Source: Prostheceraeus crozeri
Lineage: Eukaryota; Platyhelminthes; Polycladida; Euryleptidae
Reading direction: 5' to 3'
Length of the DNA stretch: 64,000 nt
Assembly: GCA_907163375.1 (NCBI GenBank)
Contig: CAJQUW010011509.1
Coordinates: 124,001-188,000, forward strand
Made by a program: the position numbers and the translations under genes. Positions 54,877 to 63,697 of the stretch are shown one piece after another. How positions within the stretch are numbered: position 1 is the stretch's first letter; the number at the start of each line of letters is the position of its first letter. Below the pieces are notes generated by a model. It ran no database searches. It worked only from the letters and a program-made list of their open reading frames with translations, and had not been told where the DNA came from.

Positions 54877-57210
54877 TTACGAGGACTGCCTTCTTGGGCT
54901 CCGGGAAGTCCTTCCGGTGTTGAGCAACAAGTCGGAGCAAAAACTCCTTCTGTTGCTCGTCTTTGGTGAGCGACTCATTGTATTTTTTATCAATGCAATT
55001 GCACGTTCGGCTGAATCATTGACCACAGAAAATGATTCTGCAGCTTCTTTCAAGTCTTTAAAATACTTGCTGAACTTCCACGTCTTCGGGTCATCCATCA
55101 GAAAAGGTCTGGCTTCGGCACCCCCTTCCACCTTCAAGACGTCAAATATCTGCCAGGTCCTTTCGGTAGCGAAGTCCGAAAGATTCAGCTCATCTATGTT
55201 GTCAACTACAGCTTTGCGCGGATTGTTTGTCAGTTTCGGACGACTCATGTTTCTGACCATCATTTCCTTTGTTTCATCATCAACTCGAGGATCAAAGAAT
55301 GCAAGTCCAACCAAGGCCTCTGAGAAATACCAGAGGTGACGCCTCAAAGCCGTCGTAGCTGCTTCTGACACAAGCTTATCAGGATACTTGTCCAATAACT
55401 TCAGGAGAAGAAAGTCGTTCAAAGGAGCTCGAATTGCTAGCGCTGCTTCGTTCCAGAAACGCGTGTAAACTATCGCCACAAATAGAGCTATTGACATGAT
55501 ACCTCGACTTTCCTTCTTTGTAAGATGGAATTGTGACTGAAACATGAAGATCTTGAGGGCATGGATAGCCTTGCTCATCCAGCGGGCATGATGAGTCGCT
55601 CCTGGTTGCCTAAACTTCGGTTCATGCTCTCCACCAAGGAACAGTATGCACAGATGAAGTAATTCAGCGTAGTCATCTCGAACATGCTGAACATTAACAG
55701 TCTCTTGATAATATTTCACCATCTCATCGCGGCGTTCTGCCAATCCTTGTTCTTCGAAAATCTCGTCCGTAGCTGTTTCGAAAGCATCCTTGTTGAGTTT
55801 CGGCCAGTCGTTTTGAAATCTCTTGAAGAGTCCAGGTTCTGGTCCACCAGTCGTACCAAAGACAGCCTTGAAGACGGAGGATAGAACGACCTCGACAACA
55901 TGATGTCGACACGCAATCCACACAAGTTCTCGTCCAATTGCTTCCTCCAGCAAAGTAGATGCACCACGATGTAGACCCGTATTTGAGGCCGTGGTATCGA
56001 ACACCAATCCTTGTATCTGAGGTCCAAGGTTCCACTCGTCCAGAAGGGACAGGCATGCCCGTGTCTGTTCGGTGCCTGTCCCGCGCTTCATCTTTGGTAC
56101 TCCAAGTAATTTCTCGAACCGATTTGGGCCTGTCACAAGAACCGCCACGCGATCAACGGTGATCTGAAGGGAGATATTTGTTATTAGAAATGCCATGTAC
56201 AAGTCAATTATATTTCTGAACTGGATGAATATATAAATGAAGATACGTACTTGATCTCCAGTGAAGTCTGGGAGTAGCTTGCTGTCCCAGTGCAGCAGAA
56301 GTGGCTCTTGGATTGAGGTTTCGTGTGGTACCATGCCAACTTCTGATCGAACTTGCTGGCGTGACCTTCTTACTGAGCTCCGTGACATGGTAAGGTCCTT
56401 AAGATCATGACCTAGGACTTGAGAGACGGCGGAAACAACATAGACTGCTTCACGATCTGAGACGTTGGTGCGATCAAGAGCTGAGGCAACTTCCTTGTGT
56501 GTGAAGATATTCTTCGTTCGCTTTGGTGTAGATGCAGAAGAAGGCGATCTGGCTGTGGGTTGAAATGTTTCGTCCTGGGAATCACTGGATGACGAGGAAG
56601 AGGAGGAAGTGGAAACCAGAGAAAGGGAGCAAGCTCCACGCGAAGTCGTCGCACGCTCCTGATAATTGACCTTCGCCTGCAAATCCTTTTTGGACCTTTC
56701 TCGTTTCCGGCTTTCCTTGTCAGTTGTTCTCTTGTCAACGCCAGCTATGCTGGAGGAAGTCACGTCTTCTCTTTGCATCACATAAAAACTTCTATCTTCA
56801 TCAACCTTGATTCTTTCCATTGCGTCTGCCGCTCCGATATCAAACAATTCATCCAGGGAATCCTTGAATATACCGACCCGTGCTTCTTGAGTTGTGGTCT
56901 TCCTCAATCTGTTCTTCTTCAGGTTCTGATACTCCGAGTATAGAGTACTCAGCTTCCTGGTGCAATTATCAACACGATGAGTGGGAATCCTAGCCCTTTC
57001 CCAAATCACCAGACAAGCCTTCATGGTGTCAGTGAAAGCGTCACTCAGTTTCATTTTCTTGGCCATGTGATTGTTATGTGCCATGCGAAGGACCTCGCTT
57101 CTGGTCGGTAGTCTGGCTGTGCTAAAGGATTCCAGCGGGCTACTCAACAACCACCATTCAGCGCTACCACGCGTAGCTGCCATTACGATTGAATAAGAGA
57201 AACAAATCAA
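54877..57210 (-). CDS. Unclassified transposase-like protein (DTT..NTG / CRHH family) with one intron
   Basis: A 777-codon frame; Met at 57183 (MAATRGS) is a likelier start than 57210. An 87-nt stretch, 56250 to 56164, has GTACGT at its 5' end and CTCCCTTCAG at its 3' end. It is exactly 29 codons, so it reads through in frame but looks like a real intron. The N-terminus is basic with a Ser tract (about residue 205). The core has DRVAVLVTG, KLLGVPKMKRGTGTEQTRA, GLVFDTTASNTGLHRGAS (about 400), WIACRHHVVEVVLSSVF (about 430) and PGLFKRFQNDWPKL, then AVNDSAERAIALIK-like sequence (about 730). These blocks define a family frequent in invertebrate genomes; DTT..N and CRHH..E are plausible catalytic sites of an RNase H-fold nuclease. 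The last ~35 codons read better in another frame (KDEQQKEFLLRLVAQHRKDF to a stop at 54869), implying a one-base indel near 54985. Confidence 0.7.
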   Translation of the reverse strand: MICFSYSIVMAATRGSAEWWLLSSPLESFSTARLPTRSEVLRMAHNNHMAKKMKLSDAFTDTMKACLVIWERARIPTHRVDNCTRKLSTLYSEYQNLKKNRLRKTTTQEARVGIFKDSLDELFDIGAADAMERIKVDEDRSFYVMQREDVTSSSIAGVDKRTTDKESRKRERSKKDLQAKVNYQERATTSRGACSLSLVSTSSSSSSSSDSQDETFQPTARSPSSASTPKRTKNIFTHKEVASALDRTNVSDREAVYVVSAVSQVLGHDLKDLTMSRSSVRRSRQQVRSEVGMVPHETSIQEPLLLHWDSKLLPDFTGDQVRIFIYIFIQFRNIIDLYMAFLITNISLQITVDRVAVLVTGPNRFEKLLGVPKMKRGTGTEQTRACLSLLDEWNLGPQIQGLVFDTTASNTGLHRGASTLLEEAIGRELVWIACRHHVVEVVLSSVFKAVFGTTGGPEPGLFKRFQNDWPKLNKDAFETATDEIFEEQGLAERRDEMVKYYQETVNVQHVRDDYAELLHLCILFLGGEHEPKFRQPGATHHARWMSKAIHALKIFMFQSQFHLTKKESRGIMSIALFVAIVYTRFWNEAALAIRAPLNDFLLLKLLDKYPDKLVSEAATTALRRHLWYFSEALVGLAFFDPRVDDETKEMMVRNMSRPKLTNNPRKAVVDNIDELNLSDFATERTWQIFDVLKVEGGAEARPFLMDDPKTWKFSKYFKDLKEAAESFSVVNDSAERAIALIKNTMSRSPKTSNRRSFCSDLLLNTGRTSRSPRRQSS

Positions 57211-57902
57211 TTTACCGAAGCGTCGAAATCAGTTCGTCGAGTGCAGTCGTACGTCTGGAATTCAATAACACTCAATTAGTTAGGCTACATCAACGATATT
57301 CAACTATTGCAAGATTTGACCGTTGCAGCGCGCACGCAGTTACAATGTAGAAGTCGATGTCTGGGAAGTAGCGGGTAATGTAGCAGTTAATGAATCCTGA
57401 TTGGCCCACTACTAGCCAATCACAGTTCCGTGAAATAGTATAGTGTTTACTCGCGGCTATGTTGACTATATAATGTACTATGCAGATCAACACGTTACTG
57501 AAATTATGTCAGACGTTGAGAAAAGTACAAAATGCCTCGCCACTCAGGCATACAACGAAGTATTCCACTTGCCCTCGTGTGGAAAATTAATAAGGATACC
57601 GCAGGTGCGGCTTAAGTTGGAATACTGCGGCTTAAGTTCGATTATACTTTTCAAGAAAATTGTGTACAAATTATTATCTCCATTATCTACCATAACTATG
57701 ATCTCAAATTGATACCAAACTAATAATAAATTGAAAACGAATCTTCATATAAAAAACATGTATTATAGGTCTAAACAAAATGCATAAAATTACTGAGTCG
57801 AGCATATTATGAAAAACAAGAGTGGTTTGTGGAAATTCCCTCAAAAGCTCAAAAATTTCTGTCGGATGTAAATTATTACTGGTCGTAAGTTGCTTTGAAT
57901 TC
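57211..57902. other. Non-coding interval between the two transposase genes
   Basis: Contains two direct copies of GCGGCTTAAGTTGGA/GCGGCTTAAGTTCGA at 57607-57650. The same motif recurs near 60635-60725, suggesting subterminal repeats of the nested pogo-type element. Confidence 0.5.
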
Positions 57903-59216
57903 TCAAACAATAACGTCATCGTCACTAATTTCGTCATCGGTATTGTTGTCACCTGAAATGTCCTCGCTGTCACTGATGTTGACTGATGTCATCAGAGCGT
58001 TTGTGCGAGCTTCGTTCAGAAGTCGTTTTGATTCTTCTCCTCGTAGACACGTGATTCGTTCATCTTCAGACCCTTCGAGATCGTTAGTCAGCCCGCACGA
58101 TTTGTATGCCTCCTTGACCATGTCATTGCTTATTTTTTCCCACGCAGCGATGACCCACTGCACTAACTGTCGACGAGACGGTGCGCGGAGGTTGCCACTG
58201 GGTGTTCTGGTCTGCTGAGTGTCGTCGGCGATCCACTCAGAATAGAAATCGACGATATGTTGCTTGAATGGTCGATTCAGAACAACATCAGCCACCTGTA
58301 TCTTTCCAGTACATCCAGACGGAATAACGGCGGGAATTATCTTCTTTTGCTTCATCACAGCTTTAGTCTGAGTTGTCGTGTGGCAACGAAATGCGTCCCA
58401 CGCTAACAGTTTCTTGGAGGAGCCAAGTCCGAAGATCCTGTGAAGGTATTCGATTGTGGCTTCTTGATCCATCCAACCTGACTTCGTCGACAAGATGTGT
58501 GCCTGACCCCTGAAGTCTTGAGACAACAATCGTACGTCACGGACAGCACCTTTGAATACGATAAGCGGCTTATACTTTGTGCCATCTCCAGCTGCCGTAA
58601 GACACACAGTGACGCAAGCCTTCTCATGACCAGTGGTTCGGATACTAACGGTTCGTTCACCACGAGAGTGGAGCGTCGTTGATGGAGCACTATCCAGCCA
58701 GACAGCTGTTTCATCCATAGTGATAATGTTTTGTGGCGAAATTCCCTCTGTTCGACGTACGTTTTCGACGTATGCAACAAATGCAGCCAATTTTGGTAAT
58801 AGATCCTCTGGCTCGCGCTGTCCTTGTGTCGTTGCGCGTCGAAGACTGAAACCGTTTCTGTGCAGGAATTTCTCCAACCATCCTAGAGAGGCTTTGAAGT
58901 CCTCACGTCCATATGAAAGGGCCTTGCGTGATACCGGGTGACGTGCTTCTCGCTCAAAATTAATCCAGCCAACCAATTCCGTTTCAAAGTCCGTATCTAT
59001 ACGTCGTCCATGTTTTTTCTCATGATTTCGAACTGACCTCTTCCCCATCAACAGAGACGCTTCCTTTATTTTCTTCTGATCGCGAATCCAACGGCGTATG
59101 CAAGACTCATCGACGTTATATTCCTTGCCAGCTTGACGGATACTTTTTTCTTTTGCAAATTCAATCGCGTTCAGTCTGAAGGCCATGTCGTACGTCGCTC
59201 TCCTTTTCGGTGGCAT
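57903..59216 (-). CDS. Pogo/Tigger-like transposase (437 aa)
   Basis: The frame opens at 59336, but MPPKRRATYDMAFRLNAIEF at 59216 is the natural start. Numbered from 59336: residues 45-90 are a Brinker-type/Psq-like HTH (IRQAGKEYNVDESCIRRWIR), and 115-170 a CENP-B/Tc5-type second HTH (KALSYGREDFKASLGWLEKF). The DDE domain has IITMDETAVWLD (D208), LAWDAFRCHT (D314) and GKIQVADVVLNRPFKQH (D350), with 35 residues between the second and third Asp. The tail is acidic (SDSEDISGDNNTDDEISDDD), typical of pogo-like transposases. All catalytic residues are present and the frame is uninterrupted, so it may be functional. It would cut and paste an element at TA sites. Confidence 0.88.
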   Translation of the reverse strand: MPPKRRATYDMAFRLNAIEFAKEKSIRQAGKEYNVDESCIRRWIRDQKKIKEASLLMGKRSVRNHEKKHGRRIDTDFETELVGWINFEREARHPVSRKALSYGREDFKASLGWLEKFLHRNGFSLRRATTQGQREPEDLLPKLAAFVAYVENVRRTEGISPQNIITMDETAVWLDSAPSTTLHSRGERTVSIRTTGHEKACVTVCLTAAGDGTKYKPLIVFKGAVRDVRLLSQDFRGQAHILSTKSGWMDQEATIEYLHRIFGLGSSKKLLAWDAFRCHTTTQTKAVMKQKKIIPAVIPSGCTGKIQVADVVLNRPFKQHIVDFYSEWIADDTQQTRTPSGNLRAPSRRQLVQWVIAAWEKISNDMVKEAYKSCGLTNDLEGSEDERITCLRGEESKRLLNEARTNALMTSVNISDSEDISGDNNTDDEISDDDVIV

Positions 59217-60850
59217 GACGGCAATGAACTTCCACAGAAGAAGATTTGGTCGTAAATCTTGCACTGCTAACTGGAAAAAACTGTTGTCAATGGCAACATA
59301 GAGGCGCAAGTGGTTTAACGAGTCATGGCTAACCAATCACGAGGATTCGTTGTCGGCAATGGATGTTTGGGTTGTCCGCCATTGAGATAAATATCCAAAT
59401 TGGAAAAATATCCAATTTTAAAAAAGTTAGTCAGCGTGAGAAGTTAGTCAGCGTAAGTGATAACTCGTCAAAATGACGAAATTTCTCGATTTTCAACCAG
59501 ATTACTTATTTTGTCACGCTGACTAACTTTTTTAATATTGGAAATTTTTCGATGGTATGAACAGATGAAATGATCGTCATACCCTGAATCGTTAATGTTT
59601 CAAATTTGAACGCAATCTGACAAGTAGTTCAGAAGTTAGAGAGGTAAATGTGCAGACATCACATATTTCTTCCATAGGAGCAATGTATTAATTCACTATT
59701 CAACGCCAGTCAGTGAGATAATTCGCGGCACGCTTGTCTGTCGGTAGTTGGCGCTCTCCCCTTTTCTATCTCAATGTTGTCCGCACACAATACGGGTACA
59801 TACATGTCAAGTCTCCCGCATTTTTAGTCAATCTCCCGCTCAACCGCATAATTGCTTAAATCTCCCGCATCGTCATTTATTTACGCCGTATTCTAAAGTA
59901 GGCAAACAGTTTTTATCCTTCTAGTGTGCTCTTTCCATCATTCAAATGTAACAGCAAGCGTTCGGACTGATTAGCCACTCACCGCTAGCCTATTCTTCGA
60001 TTAGCCCTCCTCCATTCCCTCACAACCAATGAGAAGCATGCAATCATACGTTTATTGAAAAGATAGATCTTCTTTTGATTCACGAATTCTATCTTTTTTA
60101 TTGGAAATGTGACAAATTAATTGTCTTCAAAAATAAATATTCTCCATTTATTGAAGAAAATATAGGAAGTTGATAGGGCTTTTAAATATGATTTAATCTA
60201 TTTTTACTATTTTTGTTGTTGGATCATTTGATGTTGGGTCTCCCGCATTTTTTTTTGAAACCTTGGCATCTCTGCGGGTATCATGTGACAGGTGCAACAA
60301 TAGAAATTGTTATAAGTCGCATACAAATGACACCACTGAATTAGACTCATCCGACGCCTCTGGGTTCCTAGAATGGAAATGACATACCGTGTTCCTGCTA
60401 CCGGTATATGAATGTAGAAATGTCCCACTTGCCTTCCATCGAGATCCCCCCTAAACGCTATTGTTTGGTCAGTAAGTTATCATATCTGCGTGCGTGGTCG
60501 ATAAGCCAAGATTGAAAAGCCTCGGGAGTCAGTTGTGCTATAGATTCCCAAGCGATACATGTAGATTCTCCTTTCTGAGCACGCTTACTATGCGTTAAGC
60601 TAATATTAAGATGTACATACTGAAATATAATATGCGGCTTAAGTTGGAAGGGTGCGGCTTAAGTTAAAGTCAACCATCTTTTTATAAATTTTAAGACTGC
60701 GGCTTAAGTTGGAGGGCGGCTTAAGTAGGAGATAATACGGTAATAAGACAAACAAACCAACCTTTCCAGGTACCGAAGTACGTGTAAATGTTTTATAACA
60801 ATCGTCATTAAAAATGAATCTCCAGCATAAGAAATACGTTTTTCAGGACA
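59217..60850. other. 5' non-coding region of the nested pogo-type element and host-transposon remainder
   Basis: Notable contents: an imperfect foldback at 59405-59550; several TCTCCCGCAT repeats (59810-60250); and clustered GCGGCTTAAGT repeats (60635-60725) ending in AGATAATACGGTA at 60742. Its complement TACCGTATTATCTCC is plausible as a pogo-type terminus at a TA site. The opposite terminus was not found with confidence. Confidence 0.5.
59405..59550. repeat. Short foldback repeat (~145 bp)
   Basis: AAAAAAGTTAGTCAGCGTGA (left) pairs with TCACGCTGACTAACTTTTTT (right), and the similarity extends outward through AATATCCAATTTT / AATATTGGAAATTTT. A partial third copy (AAGTTAGTCAGCGTAAG) sits inside the loop. 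Probably a tiny MITE. Confidence 0.6.
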
Positions 60851-61020
60851 TGTGGGATATGGCATGAAAAGTCAACTTTTTGAGCGACCTCTAAACCATA
60901 AGCAAATCTATCCAAAATTGACTGGTTGTATCTGTACACACATAGGACAAAGGGCGAAGCTGAGGAGCGCAGATCAAATGAAGTTTTGTATTTTACATAT
61001 GTTTTTGGACCACCCTAAAT

Positions 61021-61032
61021 TATATATATATA
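61021..61032. repeat. (TA)n tract right of the 6.4-kb transposon
   Basis: Short TA run between the CCACCCTA terminus and a hairpin element. Confidence 0.85.
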
Positions 61033-61120
61033 AATGCTAAATGAAATACTTGGTAGTATAATGATAAATCAAAAACACCATTTATCTTTATACTACCAAG
61101 TATTTCATTTAGCATATTTA
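61031..61120. repeat. 90-bp hairpin element between two (TA)n tracts
   Basis: TAAATGCTAAATGAAATACT (61031 onward) pairs with AGTATTTCATTTAGCATATT (to 61118) over about 38 bp, with a loop of roughly 10 nt around ATCAAAAACACC. It could be a miniature foldback transposon or the terminus of a lost element. Confidence 0.7.
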
Positions 61121-61154
61121 TTTCCCATTTCCCGAGCTTGCTTTTTTTGAACAT

Positions 61155-61180
61155 TATATATATATATATATATATATAAT
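61155..61180. repeat. (TA)n tract at the 3' end of the next PLE
   Basis: TA repeat followed by AATTAATTAATTCC, where the minus-strand PLE ends. Confidence 0.9.
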
Positions 61181-61215
61181 TAATTAATTCCAAAAATTGT
61201 TAGGAGGAAAAAACC

Positions 61216-61275
61216 ATCAATTTCGGTACTCCGAGTTTCATGTGTTTAATACCACAATCATCAGCTGAATGAATT
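61216..61275 (-). ncRNA. Hammerhead ribozyme motif in the 3' region of the PLE
   Basis: On the minus strand CTGATGA (complement of 61258-61264) matches the hammerhead core exactly. A UGUG/CACA stem II follows, then GAAAC (complement of 61235-61239), a 5-nt loop UCGGA and the cleavage triplet GUA (complement of 61227-61229). A15.1-U16.1 and C15.2-G16.2 form a two-pair stem III, the very short stem III known from PLE hammerheads. Stem I can form four pairs with one mismatch between ...UUCAG before the core and CCGAA after the cleavage site. Confidence 0.65.
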
Positions 61276-61421
61276 TCACAACGGAAAATTCGCAAAGCAA
61301 TACCGGTTCCTTAGCAATAATCACTGGACATCACACGATAAGATACTAAAGAGATGCTAAAGAGAAGCAAGATAGAAAGCTATGAAAAAGTACTGAAAAT
61401 GTACTGAAAATGCATTGCACA

Positions 61422-62891
61422 TCACGTCATTTTGAAGTTCTGCAGTAGATATTTAGTCCTGTGTCTGCACTTAGAAACCAATTCGTTTCTGCTGTTGAGA
61501 AGAGTTCCATCCTTGCTTCTCAAAATAAAGTATTTTTCATGGGAGCACAAATCACATCTCGGATTTCCCGGCTTGTACGGCTTGCATTTCTTAACAATTT
61601 TCCAAGATATTTTAGGGTTCTTCTTACTTTCCTTCAGCTTCCAGAATTCCTTTGATAGCTGGGTTTCATTCTTGTACTTTTCATGATTAAATGATTTTTT
61701 GTGATTCGCGTACCTTAACTTAAAGCTGCCTTCACTTATGCCGATGTAATTTTTCTCACTGTAATTTGAATCGTCACATGTGATTCTGGCTGCATAAACT
61801 ATATTGTCAGAAAGGCATTCGTTTCCAAGTGGGCAATTTCCTTTATCCACACAATTGCATGTTTTCAAGTTAGTTTTTTCATTCTTTAAGACACTTTTGT
61901 TGTGGCCATTTATGATTCTCCTCACATTTGGCATAGAGCTGTAACTCAATTTCAATGTGTTGCGATTGAATATTTTCGAAAATTTGTGGTTCACCGTGAA
62001 ATGCTTGTCAATGAGAGTTAAAAAATATCTGCCAATGTTTGTGGCCACATTTTTGCTGAAAGGAGGATTAAACCAAGTAATCACTCGTTTCCTTTTCTTT
62101 TTCTGCGTTGCCTCATTTTCGTTTTGTTTCGTTTGATAAACAAGTGTGTGAGTATAACCATTTTGGTCTAGAATGCCTTGATAATATTGACAAGATTCTT
62201 TGAATACCCTTTCGTTCGATGAGAGCTCCGATAGTCTCTGCTCCACAATATTAGGTATTTCCTTGATGATATTTTTTATGTGATTCGATTCAGCATTGAT
62301 ATAAGTCACATTTTGGTCCGCTTTGCGATAAGGCATATAAGTTCCACTGATTAAATTAAAAGTCACATCCAGGTAATTCACAATTTTTAGGTTGGATGAA
62401 ATGTCCAATTGTAATCCATGATTTTGGAAGATTTCATGGAATCTTTTCCGGATAGCATCAGCACACCTCGCCGTTATATTGTGAAAATACGCTAAACCGT
62501 CGTCACGATAAAGGCCGGTGCAATTAATATCAAATTCCTTGGAAATCAAATTTAACAAAAATAGACCGACCAGCTTGCAAACCTCCGCACCGTCATATGC
62601 GCCCATTGATACGTCAAAGGCCTCATTTTCTCGTTTGACCCATGGTTCTCCACGGTTGAATAACAGCCATTTCCTCGCATGTTTTATAGCATTTGCAGAT
62701 TTAGGATCAATGTCAACATGGTCACAAGCAAAACTTAAGGATAGTTCCAATAATTCTTCTGTGATAGAGGGATAGAAGTCCTTTATATCAAAAACCATGA
62801 ATTTTCCCGAAGATTTATGCTGAAGACCATCAAACCACGAAATAACCTCCTTTGTGCTACACCATTGTTGAACTCCGGTAAGAGACCGCAA
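61422..62891 (-). CDS. PLE reverse transcriptase (main part) and C-terminal GIY-YIG endonuclease
   Basis: 489 open codons. RT motifs: FMVFDIKDFYPSITEEL (motif A), VSMGAYDGAEVCKLVGLFLL (motif B with DGAE instead of QG), TGLYRDDGLAYFHN (motif C, YRDDG), KIVNYLDVTFNL (motif D/E). A connector has WFNPPFSKNVATNIGRYFL and FNRNTLKLSYSSMPNVRRII. A Cys-rich knuckle CNCVDKGNCPLGNECL precedes the nuclease: IVYAARI, NYIGISEGSFKLRYANHKKS, CDLCSHEKYFIL and NSRNELVSKCRHRTKYL. The order RT then GIY-YIG is canonical for PLEs. It is preceded by the frame at 62900-63586, from which one frameshift near 62935 separates it. Confidence 0.85.
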   Translation of the reverse strand: MRSLTGVQQWCSTKEVISWFDGLQHKSSGKFMVFDIKDFYPSITEELLELSLSFACDHVDIDPKSANAIKHARKWLLFNRGEPWVKRENEAFDVSMGAYDGAEVCKLVGLFLLNLISKEFDINCTGLYRDDGLAYFHNITARCADAIRKRFHEIFQNHGLQLDISSNLKIVNYLDVTFNLISGTYMPYRKADQNVTYINAESNHIKNIIKEIPNIVEQRLSELSSNERVFKESCQYYQGILDQNGYTHTLVYQTKQNENEATQKKKRKRVITWFNPPFSKNVATNIGRYFLTLIDKHFTVNHKFSKIFNRNTLKLSYSSMPNVRRIINGHNKSVLKNEKTNLKTCNCVDKGNCPLGNECLSDNIVYAARITCDDSNYSEKNYIGISEGSFKLRYANHKKSFNHEKYKNETQLSKEFWKLKESKKNPKISWKIVKKCKPYKPGNPRCDLCSHEKYFILRSKDGTLLNSRNELVSKCRHRTKYLLQNFKMT

Positions 62892-62899
62892 TTTAGAGT

Positions 62900-63586
62900 T
62901 TACATTCTGTAAAATATTCTGTAAAAATGTTTTCTGATTCTTCCGATTTCATTTTTCGATGGATTGATCAAACGCGTTGAAGGATTGTTGGCGAAGCTGT
63001 CTTTATGGTCTTTCAATGTAATAAAACATTCACTTTCAGAATTAACCTCCATCCTGTTTGCCACGTTAAATGAAGATGCAATGTTCTTGCCTTCTTTTGT
63101 AATTCTTTTCTGAGTATTTCCATTTGTTTTCTTGTATAACTTTGTTACGGAGTTGTGAAGAAGGTGGTTATAATCATCAGCAGGAACTTTATAAATGTTC
63201 GAAGTCTTGTCTGCGAAAACATAAACTTTGTCTGATTTACGGATTTCTTGCATATCACGCCGCATCCGCCTTTGGAATTCACAAGCAACATTTCTAAATT
63301 TTACCAAATTAACCAGATCGAATAATTCACTTTCAAATCCACTTAACTCTTTTACAGGTGGTGGACAATTAGGACTGCTAAGGCCGAAGTTGTTTTGGGA
63401 TTGGCCACTGTTTTCGTAGTTGACATCAAAGTTCAAAGCCTTCCATCTCAGCCTCTTTATAAATAACTCTATTCTACACAACAATTGTAATCGGTATTGG
63501 TCCTCCGTTGGTAACAAGATGTTCTTGCTAGAATAATTCAAGTTGATTTTTTCCATTGCCATTTGACTAGGTTCAAAAGTTCTCAA
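62900..63586 (-). CDS. N-terminal part of the same PLE protein (pre-RT and RT motifs 1-2)
   Basis: 228 codons with a helical N-terminus (MEKINLNYSSKNILLPTED; LSGFESELFDLVNLVKFRNV) followed by VYVFADKTSNIYKVPADDYN with LLHNSVTKLYKK, the PLE 'ADK..N.Y' pre-RT motif, and CFITLKDHKDSFANNPSTRL with INPSKNEIGRI, the first RT motifs. It runs out of frame just before the conserved continuation at 62891, so this copy needs both frames for a whole protein and is probably inactive. Confidence 0.8.
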   Translation of the reverse strand: MRTFEPSQMAMEKINLNYSSKNILLPTEDQYRLQLLCRIELFIKRLRWKALNFDVNYENSGQSQNNFGLSSPNCPPPVKELSGFESELFDLVNLVKFRNVACEFQRRMRRDMQEIRKSDKVYVFADKTSNIYKVPADDYNHLLHNSVTKLYKKTNGNTQKRITKEGKNIASSFNVANRMEVNSESECFITLKDHKDSFANNPSTRLINPSKNEIGRIRKHFYRIFYRM

Positions 63587-63653
63587 CCAAAGGGAGTCTG
63601 TGCAATATCATAGAATGAACTTGCCAAAAGAGAAAGTGCTCAATATTAAAAAC

Positions 63654-63655
<2 letters not shown>

Positions 63656-63697
<42 letters not shown>
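63656..63697. repeat. (TA)n microsatellite at the 5' end of the PLE
   Basis: Pure TA tract on the far side of the PLE, matching the tract at 61155-61180. Confidence 0.95.

Larger units (their letters stand above)
54577..61017 (-). mobile_element. 6.4-kb DNA transposon with TAGGGTGGTCC termini, unclassified superfamily
   Basis: The left terminus TAGGGTGGTCCAAAGAACAT and the complement of the right terminus TAGGGTGGTCCAAAAACAT form terminal inverted repeats. Similarity continues inward, with TTTAGAGGTCGCTCAAAAAG about 100-150 bp from each end. Both ends sit in TA repeats, so target duplication length cannot be read; TA outside GGGTGG is possible. It carries one spliceable gene near its left end and what appears to be a second, pogo-type transposon nested in its 5' half. 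I could not assign the superfamily with certainty; IS3EU-like elements are one candidate. Confidence 0.8.
61185..63650 (-). mobile_element. Penelope-like element, YRDDGL-RT type, nearly full-length
   Basis: About 2.45 kb between two (TA)n tracts, on the minus strand: short 5' region, RT plus GIY-YIG coding sequence (63586-61422) and a 3' region with a hammerhead motif (61216-61270). No tandem partner is present. The protein belongs to a PLE group quite different from the 34-54 kb array and from the foldback element. Confidence 0.85.
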
